Positions 52,532 to 61,275 of a DNA stretch of 61,275 nucleotides are shown here, in pieces; position 1 is the stretch's first letter, and each line of letters opens with the position of its first letter. Under the pieces are notes generated by a model. The model made no database searches. It saw nothing but the letters and a program-made list of their open reading frames with translations, and was not told where the DNA came from. A program made the translations under genes and the position numbers. The stretch lies in assembly GCA_937959125.1 (NCBI GenBank), contig CALGQU010000167.1, positions 1 to 61,275 on the forward strand. The letters are read 5' to 3'. The stretch comes from an uncultured Croceitalea sp. (GTDB lineage Bacteria > Bacteroidota > Bacteroidia > Flavobacteriales > Flavobacteriaceae).

Positions 52532-53287
52532 ATGGGTAAAACAGTATTAATCACTGGGGCAACCAGTGGTATAGGAAAAGCAACGGCAGAACTTTTAGCG
52601 GAAAATGGGTTTCAGCTAATTCTTTGCGGAAGACGACAAGACCGCTTGGATGCACTGATAGAAAAGCTTCAACAGAAAACAAAAGTTACCAGCTTAAATT
52701 TTGATGTTAGGGATAAGGAGATGGTGAGTGGGGCATTGGAATCCCTTCCCAAAGAATACCAACAAATAGATGTGCTTATCAATAATGCCGGGAATGCCCA
52801 TGGATTGGATACTATTGACCAAGGTAGCTTGGATGACTGGGATGCCATGTTGGATATCAACGTCAAAGGACTTCTGTATGTATCAAAAAAAATCATACCC
52901 CAAATGGTGGCCCGTAAAGAAGGCCATATTATAAATATAGGTTCTACTGCAGGGAAAGAGGTGTATCCTAAAGGGAATGTCTACTGTGCCAGTAAGCATG
53001 CCGTGGATGCTATTAATCAAGGGATGCGCCTGGATCTAAATGCGCACGGTATTCGAGTAGGGGCCATTAACCCTGGCTTGGTAGAAACAGAATTTAGTGA
53101 AGTGCGTTTTAAAGGGGATAGTGAGCGAGCGGCAAAAGTCTATCAAGGATATCAACCGCTAAAGCCCCAAGATATCGCGGATATCATCGATTTTGTGATC
53201 AGTAGGCCCTACCATGTAAATATTGCAGATTTGGTGGTGATGTCCACCGACCAAGCAAGTTCAACCATCGTAAACAAAAAGCTGTAG
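52532..53287 (+). CDS. SDR family oxidoreductase (YdfG-like)
   Basis: A 251-aa classical SDR. The cofactor motif is TGATSGIGKA (8-17), with NNAG at 84-87 and Ser138, Tyr151 and Lys155 in GSTAG and YCASKHA. It is closest in style to NADP-dependent 3-hydroxy acid dehydrogenases (YdfG). It is probably co-transcribed with the aldo/keto reductase. Confidence 0.92.
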   Translation: MGKTVLITGATSGIGKATAELLAENGFQLILCGRRQDRLDALIEKLQQKTKVTSLNFDVRDKEMVSGALESLPKEYQQIDVLINNAGNAHGLDTIDQGSLDDWDAMLDINVKGLLYVSKKIIPQMVARKEGHIINIGSTAGKEVYPKGNVYCASKHAVDAINQGMRLDLNAHGIRVGAINPGLVETEFSEVRFKGDSERAAKVYQGYQPLKPQDIADIIDFVISRPYHVNIADLVVMSTDQASSTIVNKKL

Positions 53288-53326
53288 ATGTTGTCTTGCC
53301 AACTTTTTTCTTATAGATAACACTCT

Positions 53327-54463
53327 ATGATCAACAAACGCCTTTTGGTCAAAAACTTGCTCGCCCATAATGACGAGAATAGTTTTTATGACAAAAAGCG
53401 GTTTATAGCCATAGGCGAAAAGGAAGGCAAGGCTAAGTTTTTGAAGCATGTTTGTGCGTTGGCCAATAGCAATCCAAAGAACAATTCCTTTATCGTTATT
53501 GGGGTAGAAGACGAGGACAACAACATTGTTGGGGTAGACTTTTTTGATGACAGTAAAATCCAGAATTTGGTGAACGCCTACCTGGACAACCCTCCTAAAA
53601 TTGCGTATGAAAACATTCCGTTCCCGCATTTGCCGGAAGGTAAGGTCGTTGGCCTGGTCACCATTTCTTCAAGTGGCAAGGTATGTGCCTTAAGAAAGAA
53701 TATTTGGAAGTATTATGGTGGTGCGGTGTTTTTTAGGGAAGGAAGCATAAGTCTCCCCAAGGTTTTTGATATTGCATTGGAGGATATCAATTCTAAAAAA
53801 GTGGCTACTATAGAGCAGCATGCCCGAAACAATATTGAGCTTACCTTGGATGCTGTCATTGATTTTTTGCAAAATAGGCATCAGAACCTCACCAGCAATT
53901 ACAAGGTGTTTAAAGAACAGTTCGTTGTCTGTTGGGCAGGGCATGAAAAGCAGGTAAAGGGTAATACGTATTATTCCAGAGTGGACATTGAACTGATCAA
54001 TGAACAGGTAAAACTGTTTTATTCTGCATTGGATGAAATTACCATAGCATATAACAATGACTCTTTTACCATCTTGGAATTTGTGCAGTTGGGATTGGGC
54101 AAGGAGCAAAAATACTTTCCCCTGGAAGAGGTGACCATTACCTTTTCCGACAACGGAAATTACAGTATGGATAGTAAACTGGTCTTTGAACCACCACAGT
54201 ACAATAAAAAGACCCTATATCATTTATTCAACGCCAATAACGCCCTGCTTGGAAAATTGGAGAAAAACCAGCTATTAGCGGCTGCAGAAAAAGAAGATTT
54301 AAGGCATTTACCGGATACCTTGTTGATTTGTTATTTGAATGGTTTTGAAGAGGCAAAAACACAAATGGAACTTGCTAGGGGTTTACTAAAAAAACAGGAT
54401 AGCAACATTTATTTGTCCCTAAAGGAAGCCTTACGGGTATTAAGAAAAGTACGTTATAGTTAA
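53327..54463 (+). CDS. AlbA_2 (Schlafen-type) DNA-binding domain protein
   Basis: A 378-aa protein. The N-terminal ~140 residues form an AlbA_2 domain (KFLKHVCALANSNPKNNSFI, GVEDEDNNIVGVDFFDDS), found in ATP-binding transcriptional regulators and some defence proteins. The C-terminal ~220 residues are unassigned and have no membrane segment. It is monocistronic by position; its role is unknown. Confidence 0.8.
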   Translation: MINKRLLVKNLLAHNDENSFYDKKRFIAIGEKEGKAKFLKHVCALANSNPKNNSFIVIGVEDEDNNIVGVDFFDDSKIQNLVNAYLDNPPKIAYENIPFPHLPEGKVVGLVTISSSGKVCALRKNIWKYYGGAVFFREGSISLPKVFDIALEDINSKKVATIEQHARNNIELTLDAVIDFLQNRHQNLTSNYKVFKEQFVVCWAGHEKQVKGNTYYSRVDIELINEQVKLFYSALDEITIAYNNDSFTILEFVQLGLGKEQKYFPLEEVTITFSDNGNYSMDSKLVFEPPQYNKKTLYHLFNANNALLGKLEKNQLLAAAEKEDLRHLPDTLLICYLNGFEEAKTQMELARGLLKKQDSNIYLSLKEALRVLRKVRYS

Positions 54464-54486
54464 CCGCAAGCTGTTCAAAAAGGGAA

Positions 54487-56406
54487 CTAAACCTGTTTAA
54501 GCCATAGCAATTGATAGGGATCCAATTCCAGAAAACCACTGTTAAGCGTAACACTTTTACCGCTGATCACATCATGGTAGGTCTGATCCTTTAGGTAGTT
54601 CAATTTGGAAAGTAAACTACCATCCACTACTTGGGGATTGTCATCAAAATTACAAAGGACTAAAACACCATCTTTAGAAAAGGAGGTTCGTTCAAAGAGC
54701 AAGATATGCTCGTTACCTGCATAGTGCAAGCAAAGGTTGTTCCTATCCGCAAATACCGGTGTATTTTTCCTAATGACAATGAGATGCTTAAGTGCCCCGT
54801 AAACTTTGGATTGGGGGATGTCCCTATTTTCCAAGGATTCAATCAGCCTCCAATTTTGTTGGGGTCTATTGACCCACCTATTATCCTCTTTTTTGGCATC
54901 GTCCTTTAAAAAAGAGTAATCGTTTAGCGTACCTATTTCGTCTCCAGCGTATATCAGTGGGATACCTCCAAAAGACAAGATGATACCATGCAACATAGTG
55001 ATTTTGGCAACGGACGCTGCAATAAGCTTGTCGTTTTTGGTCGCTATCCCTTGTTCAAGGCCTAAAAGGGAGGCTGCACTACCCGTAATCCTACCATCGC
55101 CGGTTTTAGGATTGTACATAAACAGCAAGCCTTTTGCAGGGGACCAATCAGTGCGTTGGCAGTAGTAATCCAATAGAAATTTCCGATGCCCTTGCGGGTT
55201 CCATCCCAGTTCCTGTATATACCCATTATCCAACCCAAGGCCAATATCATCATGGCAACGTATGTAATTGATCCAAGTGCAATCGTCCGGTTTTTGCGGA
55301 ACGGCGGTTATACTTTTATGCAATAAAGCCGTTTTTTTGGTGGCGATCGAATTCCATAATAATGCCATTAAAGAGGCATTGTAGGCGACCTCGCATTCGT
55401 TCCCTTTTTTAGGGCCTTCACCAAAATATTTAAGGATTTGTCTTGGGGCCACAATGGCTTCCGCCAAAAGAATGGTCCCCGGTGCGATGACCTGTAAACA
55501 CATTCGGAACAGGCTGATAATGTTATGCGCTTCCGGTAGGTTTTGGGAATCCGTCCCCATTTTCTTCCAAAGAAAAGCCAAGGCATCAAACCGAACGACA
55601 TCGACCCCAATATTGGAAAGTGCCGTTAGGTTGGCTAGCATTTCCATGAACACTTTGGGATTGGTATAATTAAGATCCCATTGATAGCTGTTAAAAACGG
55701 TCATCACCCATTTTTCTATTTCGGGGATGTAGGTATAGTTGCCGGGTGAGGTTGTCGGAAAAACTTCAGGAAGGTTTTTTTCAAACATATCCGGAACCAT
55801 CCTATCCTTGTAGGTATAATAATATCCTTGGTACTCTTTATTTCCTGTTTTGGCTTTTTTGGCCCATTCGTGCTCGTCCGAGGTATGGTTGACGACAAAA
55901 TCCAGCATCAGATAGATGTTACGTTCCCTAAACTTTTGGGTCAGCCTTTGTAAGTCTTTTTGCGTGCCGTACCTAGGGTCTATCTTCGTATAACTATTTA
56001 CCGCATAGCCCCCGTCATTTTCATCTTTTGGGCGTGTGGTAATGGGCATTAAGTGAAGAAAGTTAATGCCAAGATGTTCAAAGTAATCCAGCTTTTTCTC
56101 CAGTCCCTTAAGGTCTTTGTTGAAATGGTCCACATAGAGTTGCATGCCTACCAATTTTTCAGACTGGTACCAGTTTCCCTGTCCAAGTCTTGCAAGGTCT
56201 TGTTCTTTTAGATGCGCCGGGCGCTTTTTGTGCAGTTGTGTTAGCTTTTGAAGCAGTGCATGGAAATCTTTTTCCTTGTTATATATGCTAAAGAAAAGGT
56301 CCTTTATTAAACTTAGGTTGGCGGCCAACCGCAATTCAAAAAGGTCCTCTGTATTTTTTTTCTTCACTTTTGAAGAAAGTAAGTCGTGTAAAGCAGCCTG
56401 ATTCAT
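54487..56406 (-). CDS. Amylosucrase-like GH13 (subfamily 4) glucosidase
   Basis: A 639-aa glycoside hydrolase. The nucleophile region is VVRFDALAFLWKKMG, the acid/base LLAEAIVAPRQILK, and the third Asp NYIRCHDDIGLGLD. DDYSFLKDD-like loops and NRWVNRPQQN match amylosucrases and sucrose hydrolases, which act on sucrose. A fructokinase gene overlaps upstream by one base (TAATG), fitting sucrose use. No signal peptide, so it is cytoplasmic. Whether it polymerises glucose or hydrolyses sucrose cannot be read from the sequence. Confidence 0.88.
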   Translation of the reverse strand: MNQAALHDLLSSKVKKKNTEDLFELRLAANLSLIKDLFFSIYNKEKDFHALLQKLTQLHKKRPAHLKEQDLARLGQGNWYQSEKLVGMQLYVDHFNKDLKGLEKKLDYFEHLGINFLHLMPITTRPKDENDGGYAVNSYTKIDPRYGTQKDLQRLTQKFRERNIYLMLDFVVNHTSDEHEWAKKAKTGNKEYQGYYYTYKDRMVPDMFEKNLPEVFPTTSPGNYTYIPEIEKWVMTVFNSYQWDLNYTNPKVFMEMLANLTALSNIGVDVVRFDALAFLWKKMGTDSQNLPEAHNIISLFRMCLQVIAPGTILLAEAIVAPRQILKYFGEGPKKGNECEVAYNASLMALLWNSIATKKTALLHKSITAVPQKPDDCTWINYIRCHDDIGLGLDNGYIQELGWNPQGHRKFLLDYYCQRTDWSPAKGLLFMYNPKTGDGRITGSAASLLGLEQGIATKNDKLIAASVAKITMLHGIILSFGGIPLIYAGDEIGTLNDYSFLKDDAKKEDNRWVNRPQQNWRLIESLENRDIPQSKVYGALKHLIVIRKNTPVFADRNNLCLHYAGNEHILLFERTSFSKDGVLVLCNFDDNPQVVDGSLLSKLNYLKDQTYHDVISGKSVTLNSGFLELDPYQLLWLKQV

Positions 56407-57350
56407 TATGCTTGCAGCTCTTTAAGGTTGGGAAGGGCCACAATGGCACCATATTCCATGGTGGTCAATGCCCCAGCTTTGTTGGCCAGGGAAACCATGG
56501 GCAGTAGGGCTTCACTATCTTCAAGAATACTATTGTAATCCGATAATTGGGAAATCTGGTAGAGCAAACACCCAATAAAAGCATCTCCCGCACCTGTAGT
56601 GTCCAAAGGTTTCACTTTAATGCTGGGAACGGTGGCTTGTATTTTTTTAGTGCTTACATAAGTACCTTGCTTACCTAAAGTGACGGTAATGATATTGGCT
56701 CCTAAATTATGTAAGGTTTCACACGCTTCGCCTACATTTTCTTTGCCTGAAAGGAGCTGGGCCTCCTCCAAACTAAACTTGCATAGATGGGATTTCTCTA
56801 CAAAGGGAATACATTTTTTAATGAATTTCTCTTCGTTGCCCTGCCATAAATCGGCCCTATAGTTGGGGTCAAAACTAATGAAGGATTCTTTGGTAAGGCC
56901 ATCAAACAGATAATGGCCATACGCTTCTTCCAATGTACCCCCCAACATGGCGGTGGCCGCACCAAAATGCAGCATATTTTGGACAAAGTCCTTTCGTATC
57001 CCGGAATCGTATTTTAATTCTTTATCTGCCCCTCTGCTAAAAACAAAATCCCGCTCGCCATCCTCTGCCAACGATACAAAAGCCAAGGTGGTAAATGCCC
57101 TAGATCGTTGGGCTTTTGAGATATCCACGTTTTCATCCTTTAAGGTCTGCAATAAAAACGTTCCAAAAGGATCTTTGCCTACGCAACCAATAAAAGAACT
57201 TTTCCCACCTAATTTGGCAATGGCGCAGGCAACATTAGCTGGTGCACCCCCGGCTTTTTTAGTAAACTGGAGGGCTTTTGAAAGGTCACTGCCTTGTTTT
57301 TCGGCAACAAAATCAATAAGTAACTCCCCAATACAATATACCCTAGCCAT
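56406..57350 (-). CDS. Fructokinase-like PfkB-family kinase
   Basis: A 314-aa ribokinase-fold kinase. ELLIDFVAEKQGSDLSKALQ leads, with KKAGGAPANVACAIAKLGG at the sugar site and DTTGAGDAFIGCLLYQ at the catalytic site, all typical of bacterial fructokinases. It should phosphorylate the fructose released from sucrose by the downstream enzyme, with which it overlaps by one base. Confidence 0.9.
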   Translation of the reverse strand: MARVYCIGELLIDFVAEKQGSDLSKALQFTKKAGGAPANVACAIAKLGGKSSFIGCVGKDPFGTFLLQTLKDENVDISKAQRSRAFTTLAFVSLAEDGERDFVFSRGADKELKYDSGIRKDFVQNMLHFGAATAMLGGTLEEAYGHYLFDGLTKESFISFDPNYRADLWQGNEEKFIKKCIPFVEKSHLCKFSLEEAQLLSGKENVGEACETLHNLGANIITVTLGKQGTYVSTKKIQATVPSIKVKPLDTTGAGDAFIGCLLYQISQLSDYNSILEDSEALLPMVSLANKAGALTTMEYGAIVALPNLKELQA

Positions 57351-57586
57351 TTTATAGGTTTTATTGGCGTCACCAAAGAGTTATATATACTCCAAGGCTT
57401 GCCTTGAAATTAAAATCTTGTTTCTTGCAAATGCCTCACGGGTTCGCCTTGAGGTAATTGACTTAAAAAGACAAGGTACATAGAATTCTTTATGCCAGAA
57501 AAAATAAAGACTTTAGAAGAAGATTCTTTAGCGTTAGGGTAACCCAATTGGAAGGATTTCTACTTATTATTGCCAAAAAATAGGCG

Positions 57587-58312
57587 ATGGCAACATATGT
57601 AATTGGAGATATCCACTCTGGATTAAAGGCTTTGGAACAGGTTTTAGAAAGGGCAAAGGTCACCCCAAAGGACCATCTTATTTTTTTAGGGGATTATGTG
57701 GATTCCTGGAGTGATGCCTTTGAGACCGTAGAATTTTTAATAGCGTTGGACAAAAGTCATCAGTGTACCTTTATACGCGGGAATCATGATGAACTTTGCC
57801 GCAAATGGATGCTCACCAATGAAGAAAACCCTCAATGGCTGGCTCATGGCGGTACTGCTACAAGAGCCTCCTATTTAAAGGCAGGGAAGTCCAAATGGGA
57901 GGCACATTTGGATTTTTTGGCTTCCCTTAAAAACAACTACTTGGATACTGAAAACCGACTGTACCTGCATGCCGGGTTTACCAATTTAAACGGAATCGCT
58001 TATGAATATTTTGAACAGTCCTTTTATTGGGACCGTACCTTATGGGAACTGGCAACGGCCATTGATCCTAATTTAAGGGAAGGAGATGCTGGTTTCCCAA
58101 AGCGTTTAACACACTATAAGGAAATTTATATAGGGCATACGCCTTTGTCCAAAACGGGACACGCCACACCTAAGAGAGGTGCCAATGTTTGGAATATTGA
58201 TACCGGTGCTGCATTTAAAGGCCCGTTGACCTTAATGGATGTAGCTACCAAAGCGTTTTGGCAAAGCGATCCGGTACAAAGCTTTTATCCCACTGAAAAG
58301 GGAAGAAATTAA
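57587..58312 (+). CDS. Serine/threonine-type metallophosphoesterase
   Basis: A 241-aa PPP-family phosphatase. Metal-binding motifs are YVIGDIHSGLKAL, FLGDYVDSWSDA, FIRGNHDELCRKW and YIGHTPLSKTGH. The usual GDIHG is GDIHS here. Substrate may be a phosphoprotein or a small phosphoester. The next gene (a desaturase) follows after 29 bp. Confidence 0.92.
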   Translation: MATYVIGDIHSGLKALEQVLERAKVTPKDHLIFLGDYVDSWSDAFETVEFLIALDKSHQCTFIRGNHDELCRKWMLTNEENPQWLAHGGTATRASYLKAGKSKWEAHLDFLASLKNNYLDTENRLYLHAGFTNLNGIAYEYFEQSFYWDRTLWELATAIDPNLREGDAGFPKRLTHYKEIYIGHTPLSKTGHATPKRGANVWNIDTGAAFKGPLTLMDVATKAFWQSDPVQSFYPTEKGRN

Positions 58313-58341
58313 GAGCAAATAGTAGGAGTTTCCGGTTAAAT

Positions 58342-59364
58342 ATGGAGACCTTTGCTAAAAACCTATCCATGTCCTTAAAAAACATTCGTTTAGAAGTAAT
58401 GCAAGCCATTGAGCCCCAGGTAGAAGGGTTTATGGACTCTTATTTAGTACCGATAGAAAAAATATGGCAACCTACTGATTTTCTGCCCAATTCCCAAGAA
58501 CCCACTTTTTTTGATGAGGTGGATCAAATACGGGAAGAAGCCAAGGAACTGGGGTATGACTTTTGGGTTACCCTAGTTGCAGACACCATTACGGAAGAAG
58601 CCCTACCCACTTATGAATCATGGCTTATGGACGTTGAAGGTGTGGACCAGCACTCCGGAAAGGAGAATGGGTGGTCCAAATGGGTACGTGCCTGGACGGC
58701 CGAGGAAAATAGGCATGGCGATGTATTAAATAAATACCTGTACCTCTCTGGAAGGGTCAACATGCGCGAAATAGAGATTACTACACAGCATCTTATTGCC
58801 GACGGTTTTGATATTGGAACGGATCGCGATCCATACAAAAATTTTGTGTACACCACTTTTCAAGAGTTGGCCACCAATATTTCGCATAAGAGGGTAGGAA
58901 AATTGGCCAAAGAAAAGGGGAACGGTTTGTTAAGTAAAATGTGTTCCATTATCGCTGGGGATGAGATGCGCCATCATTTGGCGTATCGAGAGTTTGTAAA
59001 AACCATTCTTGGCGAAGATCCCAGCGGTATGGTATTGGCATTTGCCGATATGATGAAAAAGAAAATAGTGATGCCCGCCCATTTTTTACGGGAATCGGGC
59101 GGTGAGATAAGCAGTGCTTTTGAGCAGTTTTCCAATTGTGCCCAACGCTTAGGGGTATACACGGCACAAGACTATGTGGATATCCTAGGCAAGTTGAATG
59201 ATTATTGGGATTTAGGCAATCTAAATGCTTTAACGGAACAAGCGGAGAAAGCCCGGGATTACCTTATGAAATTACCGGATAGGCTTCAGCGTATTTCCGA
59301 ACGAATGAAATTTGATCAGGAACAGCACCGGTTTAAATGGGTAGAGGCCAACGGTATGTTATAA
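58342..59364 (+). CDS. Acyl-ACP desaturase
   Basis: A 340-aa soluble di-iron enzyme that inserts a cis double bond into acyl-ACP. Iron ligands are in the first helix (TITEEALPTYES), in WTAEENRHGDVLNKYL and in IAGDEMRHHLAYREF. The length matches plant-type stearoyl-ACP desaturases as found in some Bacteroidota. It probably sets membrane unsaturation. Confidence 0.92.
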   Translation: METFAKNLSMSLKNIRLEVMQAIEPQVEGFMDSYLVPIEKIWQPTDFLPNSQEPTFFDEVDQIREEAKELGYDFWVTLVADTITEEALPTYESWLMDVEGVDQHSGKENGWSKWVRAWTAEENRHGDVLNKYLYLSGRVNMREIEITTQHLIADGFDIGTDRDPYKNFVYTTFQELATNISHKRVGKLAKEKGNGLLSKMCSIIAGDEMRHHLAYREFVKTILGEDPSGMVLAFADMMKKKIVMPAHFLRESGGEISSAFEQFSNCAQRLGVYTAQDYVDILGKLNDYWDLGNLNALTEQAEKARDYLMKLPDRLQRISERMKFDQEQHRFKWVEANGML

Positions 59365-59368
59365 ATCA

Positions 59369-59399
59369 AAAAGCCGGTTCCATGGGAACCGGCTTTTCT
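59369..59399 (+). terminator. Bidirectional intrinsic terminator after the desaturase and HhH genes
   Basis: AAAAGCCGGTTCC / GGAACCGGCTTTT with a 3-nt loop, followed by T-rich sequence. It lies between convergent genes, 5 bp after the desaturase stop and about 27 bp after the HhH-protein stop on the other strand. Confidence 0.9.
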
Positions 59400-59425
59400 T
59401 TTGGTGGTTATCAAATTAGGAAAAT

Positions 59426-59986
59426 CTACAATTTTCCACCTTTATGCTCATCTTGCCATTTGGCCAGTTTTTTCCACTCTCCTTTATACGCCATTTTAGC
59501 TTGCATTGGCCATGAAGCCGGGTCATGCACTTGGTAACGCTTTCCACCGGAGTCCAATACTTCTTGGCATTTGGCCACGGTAGCATCAGATAAGGCTTGC
59601 CAAGTTTTGATATCAAAATTATGGAATAGCCCCTCGATTTTTGGTCCTATACCTTCCACAACTTTTAAATCATCTTGTTTAATCTTCTTTCCAAAGGCAG
59701 CTTTGGCAGCACCGGCATCAAAAGCCAGGGCAGCAGCACCGGCAGCTAAGGAAGAAGCAACTTTTGGCTTGGTCGCTTTTGGTTTTGGAACCGGAGCAGC
59801 CGTCAACTTTTTGTTACAGGCATCCAGATCCGCTTGTAGCTTTGCGTTTTTATCTTCTAAAGACTTTAGTTCAGCAGAGTTGTCTATGACCTCTCTTTTA
59901 CCACGTCCCCATAAGTAGCCTAAAAGAGCACATATCGCGCCTACCAATAATGGGATTAACCAGCACCAAATATTATCAAAATTCAT
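59426..59986 (-). CDS. Membrane-anchored helix-hairpin-helix protein
   Basis: A 186-aa protein with an N-terminal membrane helix (WLIPLLVGAICALLGYLWGR), a short coiled coil, an Ala/Lys/Pro linker and a C-terminal HhH-like domain (about 100-160, DDLKVVEGIGPKIEGLFHNF). HhH domains of this type are often called DUF4332-like. It is likely co-transcribed with the OmpA-like gene 27 bp upstream. DNA binding at the membrane is possible but unproven. Confidence 0.82.
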   Translation of the reverse strand: MNFDNIWCWLIPLLVGAICALLGYLWGRGKREVIDNSAELKSLEDKNAKLQADLDACNKKLTAAPVPKPKATKPKVASSLAAGAAALAFDAGAAKAAFGKKIKQDDLKVVEGIGPKIEGLFHNFDIKTWQALSDATVAKCQEVLDSGGKRYQVHDPASWPMQAKMAYKGEWKKLAKWQDEHKGGKL

Positions 59987-60013
59987 TTTATCGTTTTTTA
60001 AGTGTTATTATAA

Positions 60014-60925
60014 TTAATTGAGTGTTACTACGGTCCTTCGGTTTTTAGCCCTGCCTTCTTCCGTTTCATTTGTTGCGATCGGGGCATCCGGCCCTTGGGA
60101 AGTAGGTGTTATCTTAGAAGCGGGAATACCGTTCCTTACCAAATATGACATGGCAAAATCCGCACGTTCTTGGCCAAGTGCAATATTCGTGATCCTATTG
60201 CCGGTATTGTCCGTATGTCCTACCACACTGCATGTGGCACCATCTACCTTATCCAAATACCTAGAAATATTGGCTACTTTTTGGCGCTGCTCGGCCGTTA
60301 AATTAATGGCGGCTTCCCCAGTATTGAAATACAATATTAGTGGATTGGCCTTAATTTGATCATATAGTGCCTTGAGTTCGTCCGAGTTGTTATCCGCACC
60401 TTGGGCAATGTCGTACGTAATAGGTCCGAGCAAGGTATTTTCTTGGGGGACTAAACTTGTCATTAATTTGCCAAAGGTATTGGTTTGCGCAGATGGTATC
60501 CCATTGTCCACAAAGTAGTTTTTTACCGCATTGGCACGGGCAAGTCCTAAATTAGGAAAAGCGGTGTTGTTGGTCTCACTTGCTTTGTAAAGCCCTGTAA
60601 TATTGATAACCTTATCTGTATTCTCCGCTAAAAATGTTTTTAAACTGGCCACGCCGCTGGTCACTTTACCCGATAGTGGGGAAAGGATATCCGTAGATGA
60701 AAGCTCAAAATTAAAATTGTCATTAACGTTGTAAGCATACTCCCCATTGCTAAAGGCAAATGGATAGGATGTAGCTTCCGGTTCTGTTTCAGGAACCATT
60801 TTTTCTTTGGTTTCCCCCTCATTGGCCACTGCAAGTCTGCAATCGCTACAACAAGTGAAATAAAAAAAGGTTCCTATTAAAATAGTGAGGATAATCCCCA
60901 CCAAATAGGAAAGGTTTCTAGTCAT
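60014..60925 (-). CDS. Membrane-anchored protein with tandem OmpA-like domains
   Basis: A 303-aa protein. An N-terminal hydrophobic helix (YLVGIILTILIGTFFYFTCC) lacks a true lipobox despite the Cys pair. A degenerate OmpA-like domain covers about 65-170, and a canonical one about 200-303 (LILYFNTGEAAINL, CSVVGHTDNTGNRI, KNRRTVVTLN). It should bind peptidoglycan. It forms a two-gene unit with the HhH protein. Confidence 0.87.
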   Translation of the reverse strand: MTRNLSYLVGIILTILIGTFFYFTCCSDCRLAVANEGETKEKMVPETEPEATSYPFAFSNGEYAYNVNDNFNFELSSTDILSPLSGKVTSGVASLKTFLAENTDKVINITGLYKASETNNTAFPNLGLARANAVKNYFVDNGIPSAQTNTFGKLMTSLVPQENTLLGPITYDIAQGADNNSDELKALYDQIKANPLILYFNTGEAAINLTAEQRQKVANISRYLDKVDGATCSVVGHTDNTGNRITNIALGQERADFAMSYLVRNGIPASKITPTSQGPDAPIATNETEEGRAKNRRTVVTLN

Positions 60926-61238
60926 GTTGCTATGTATAAGTGTTTACATGGCAAAGTATTAAAAAATAGTTAAAAAAGTTAATTTTAGCAGGAAATTGTT
61001 TGTTGCCAATGGTTTATGATGCGGGTTTCTTAGAAAATCAATCAATTTGTAGACTGAAGAAACGCGAAAAAGCACCAACTATACAGTTTTTGGGACTAAC
61101 TATACCAAGACCTTTTTATTATAGGTTGGGAATATGGAAATTTGAACCAATAATTATATGTAATCCTATTTCTCCCGACAAAGTTCCGGCACTGAAATAG
61201 GATTTCAACTATAAAATTTGAGTTAGTTAAGTTGGTTT
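60926..61238. other. Intergenic stretch at the right end without a supported gene
   Basis: A plus-strand 66-codon frame (61000-61200) is open from a TTG but does not resemble a known protein and has no promoter or neighbour support; I treat it as non-coding. Confidence 0.45.
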
Positions 61239-61275
61239 AAAAGGCCGTTGCCCTACTTCTAGGGCAACGGCCTTT
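61239..61275 (+). terminator. Strong hairpin terminator at the window edge
   Basis: AAAAGGCCGTTGCCCT / AGGGCAACGGCCTTT, a 12-bp stem reaching the last base. It could serve either strand; its gene on the far side is outside the window. Confidence 0.8.

Noticed and set aside
57351-57586. Small hairpins (CAAGG/CCTTG, CCTCA/TGAGG) in the fructokinase/phosphoesterase gap
   Set aside because: Stems of only five base pairs without T tract or match to a known riboswitch; probably just a divergent promoter region.
61000-61200. 66-codon plus-strand frame at the right end
   Set aside because: TTG start, no recognisable protein features, no promoter or neighbour support; more likely chance.

Overview
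This window comes from a bacterium of the Bacteroidota, almost certainly a marine Flavobacteriaceae (Maribacter/Zobellia/Arenibacter-like; the genus is inferred and not proven). The grounds are a 632-aa PurF, a complete Bat aerotolerance operon, the acpP-fabF-rnc-IPExxxVDY-pyk cluster, an AddAB-like nuclease/helicase pair around ompA and kbl, a viroplasmin-type RNase H, A-rich leaders without Shine-Dalgarno sites, and promoters of the Bacteroidota type (TAnnTTTG at -7, best seen before ompA). No tRNA, rRNA or CRISPR array was recognised.

Region by region. 1-2.3 kb: a minus-strand group with a partial PLP amino-acid racemase, a DUF1611 (DgcN-like) protein, a cupin and two micro-ORFs. 2.5-6.5 kb is the accessory part: an AraC regulator, a divergent RpoD-like sigma factor, an intact-looking IS630-family element (TA-flanked, 10-bp inverted repeats) inserted just upstream of that sigma gene, and a gene-poor stretch with a small membrane protein. 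6.5-8.6 kb: secreted or lipoprotein hypotheticals. 8.8-18.1 kb: an SDR, an AddB-like nuclease, OmpA with thrombospondin-3 repeats, kbl, and an AddA-like helicase. 18.2-24 kb: superoxide dismutase, then an unusual 0.7-kb array of four near-identical hairpin-ended elements (candidate small RNAs) downstream of purF, then a PfkB kinase, RNase H and purN. 24.1-28.5 kb: fatty-acid synthesis, RNase III and pyruvate kinase. 28.5-35.5 kb: a PAS protein, AraC, an AhpD-like protein, a cupredoxin-like protein, TetR, a small-multidrug-export protein, dinB, an NAD-binding protein and CYTH. 35.5-42.4 kb: pheS, an alcohol dehydrogenase, and a SulP / beta-carbonic anhydrase / SulP bicarbonate-type locus. 42.4-51.5 kb: the Bat operon (moxR, DUF58, a BatD-like hybrid, batA-E). 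51.6-61.3 kb: an aldo/keto reductase, an SDR, an AlbA_2 protein, an amylosucrase-like GH13 with a fructokinase, a phosphoesterase, an acyl-ACP desaturase, and an HhH/OmpA-like pair.

Most of the window is ordinary housekeeping. The most unusual signal is the four-copy array at 18.9-19.6 kb. It has a 39-nt core with one variable site, hairpins whose paired bases change together, and -7 promoter motifs in front of at least two copies. Other points of interest are the IS630 insertion 5' of a divergent sigma gene, the racemase/DUF1611 pair, a His/Cys-rich micropeptide beside an AhpD-like gene, and a duplicated 14-bp segment that has built a new N-terminus inside the Bat operon.
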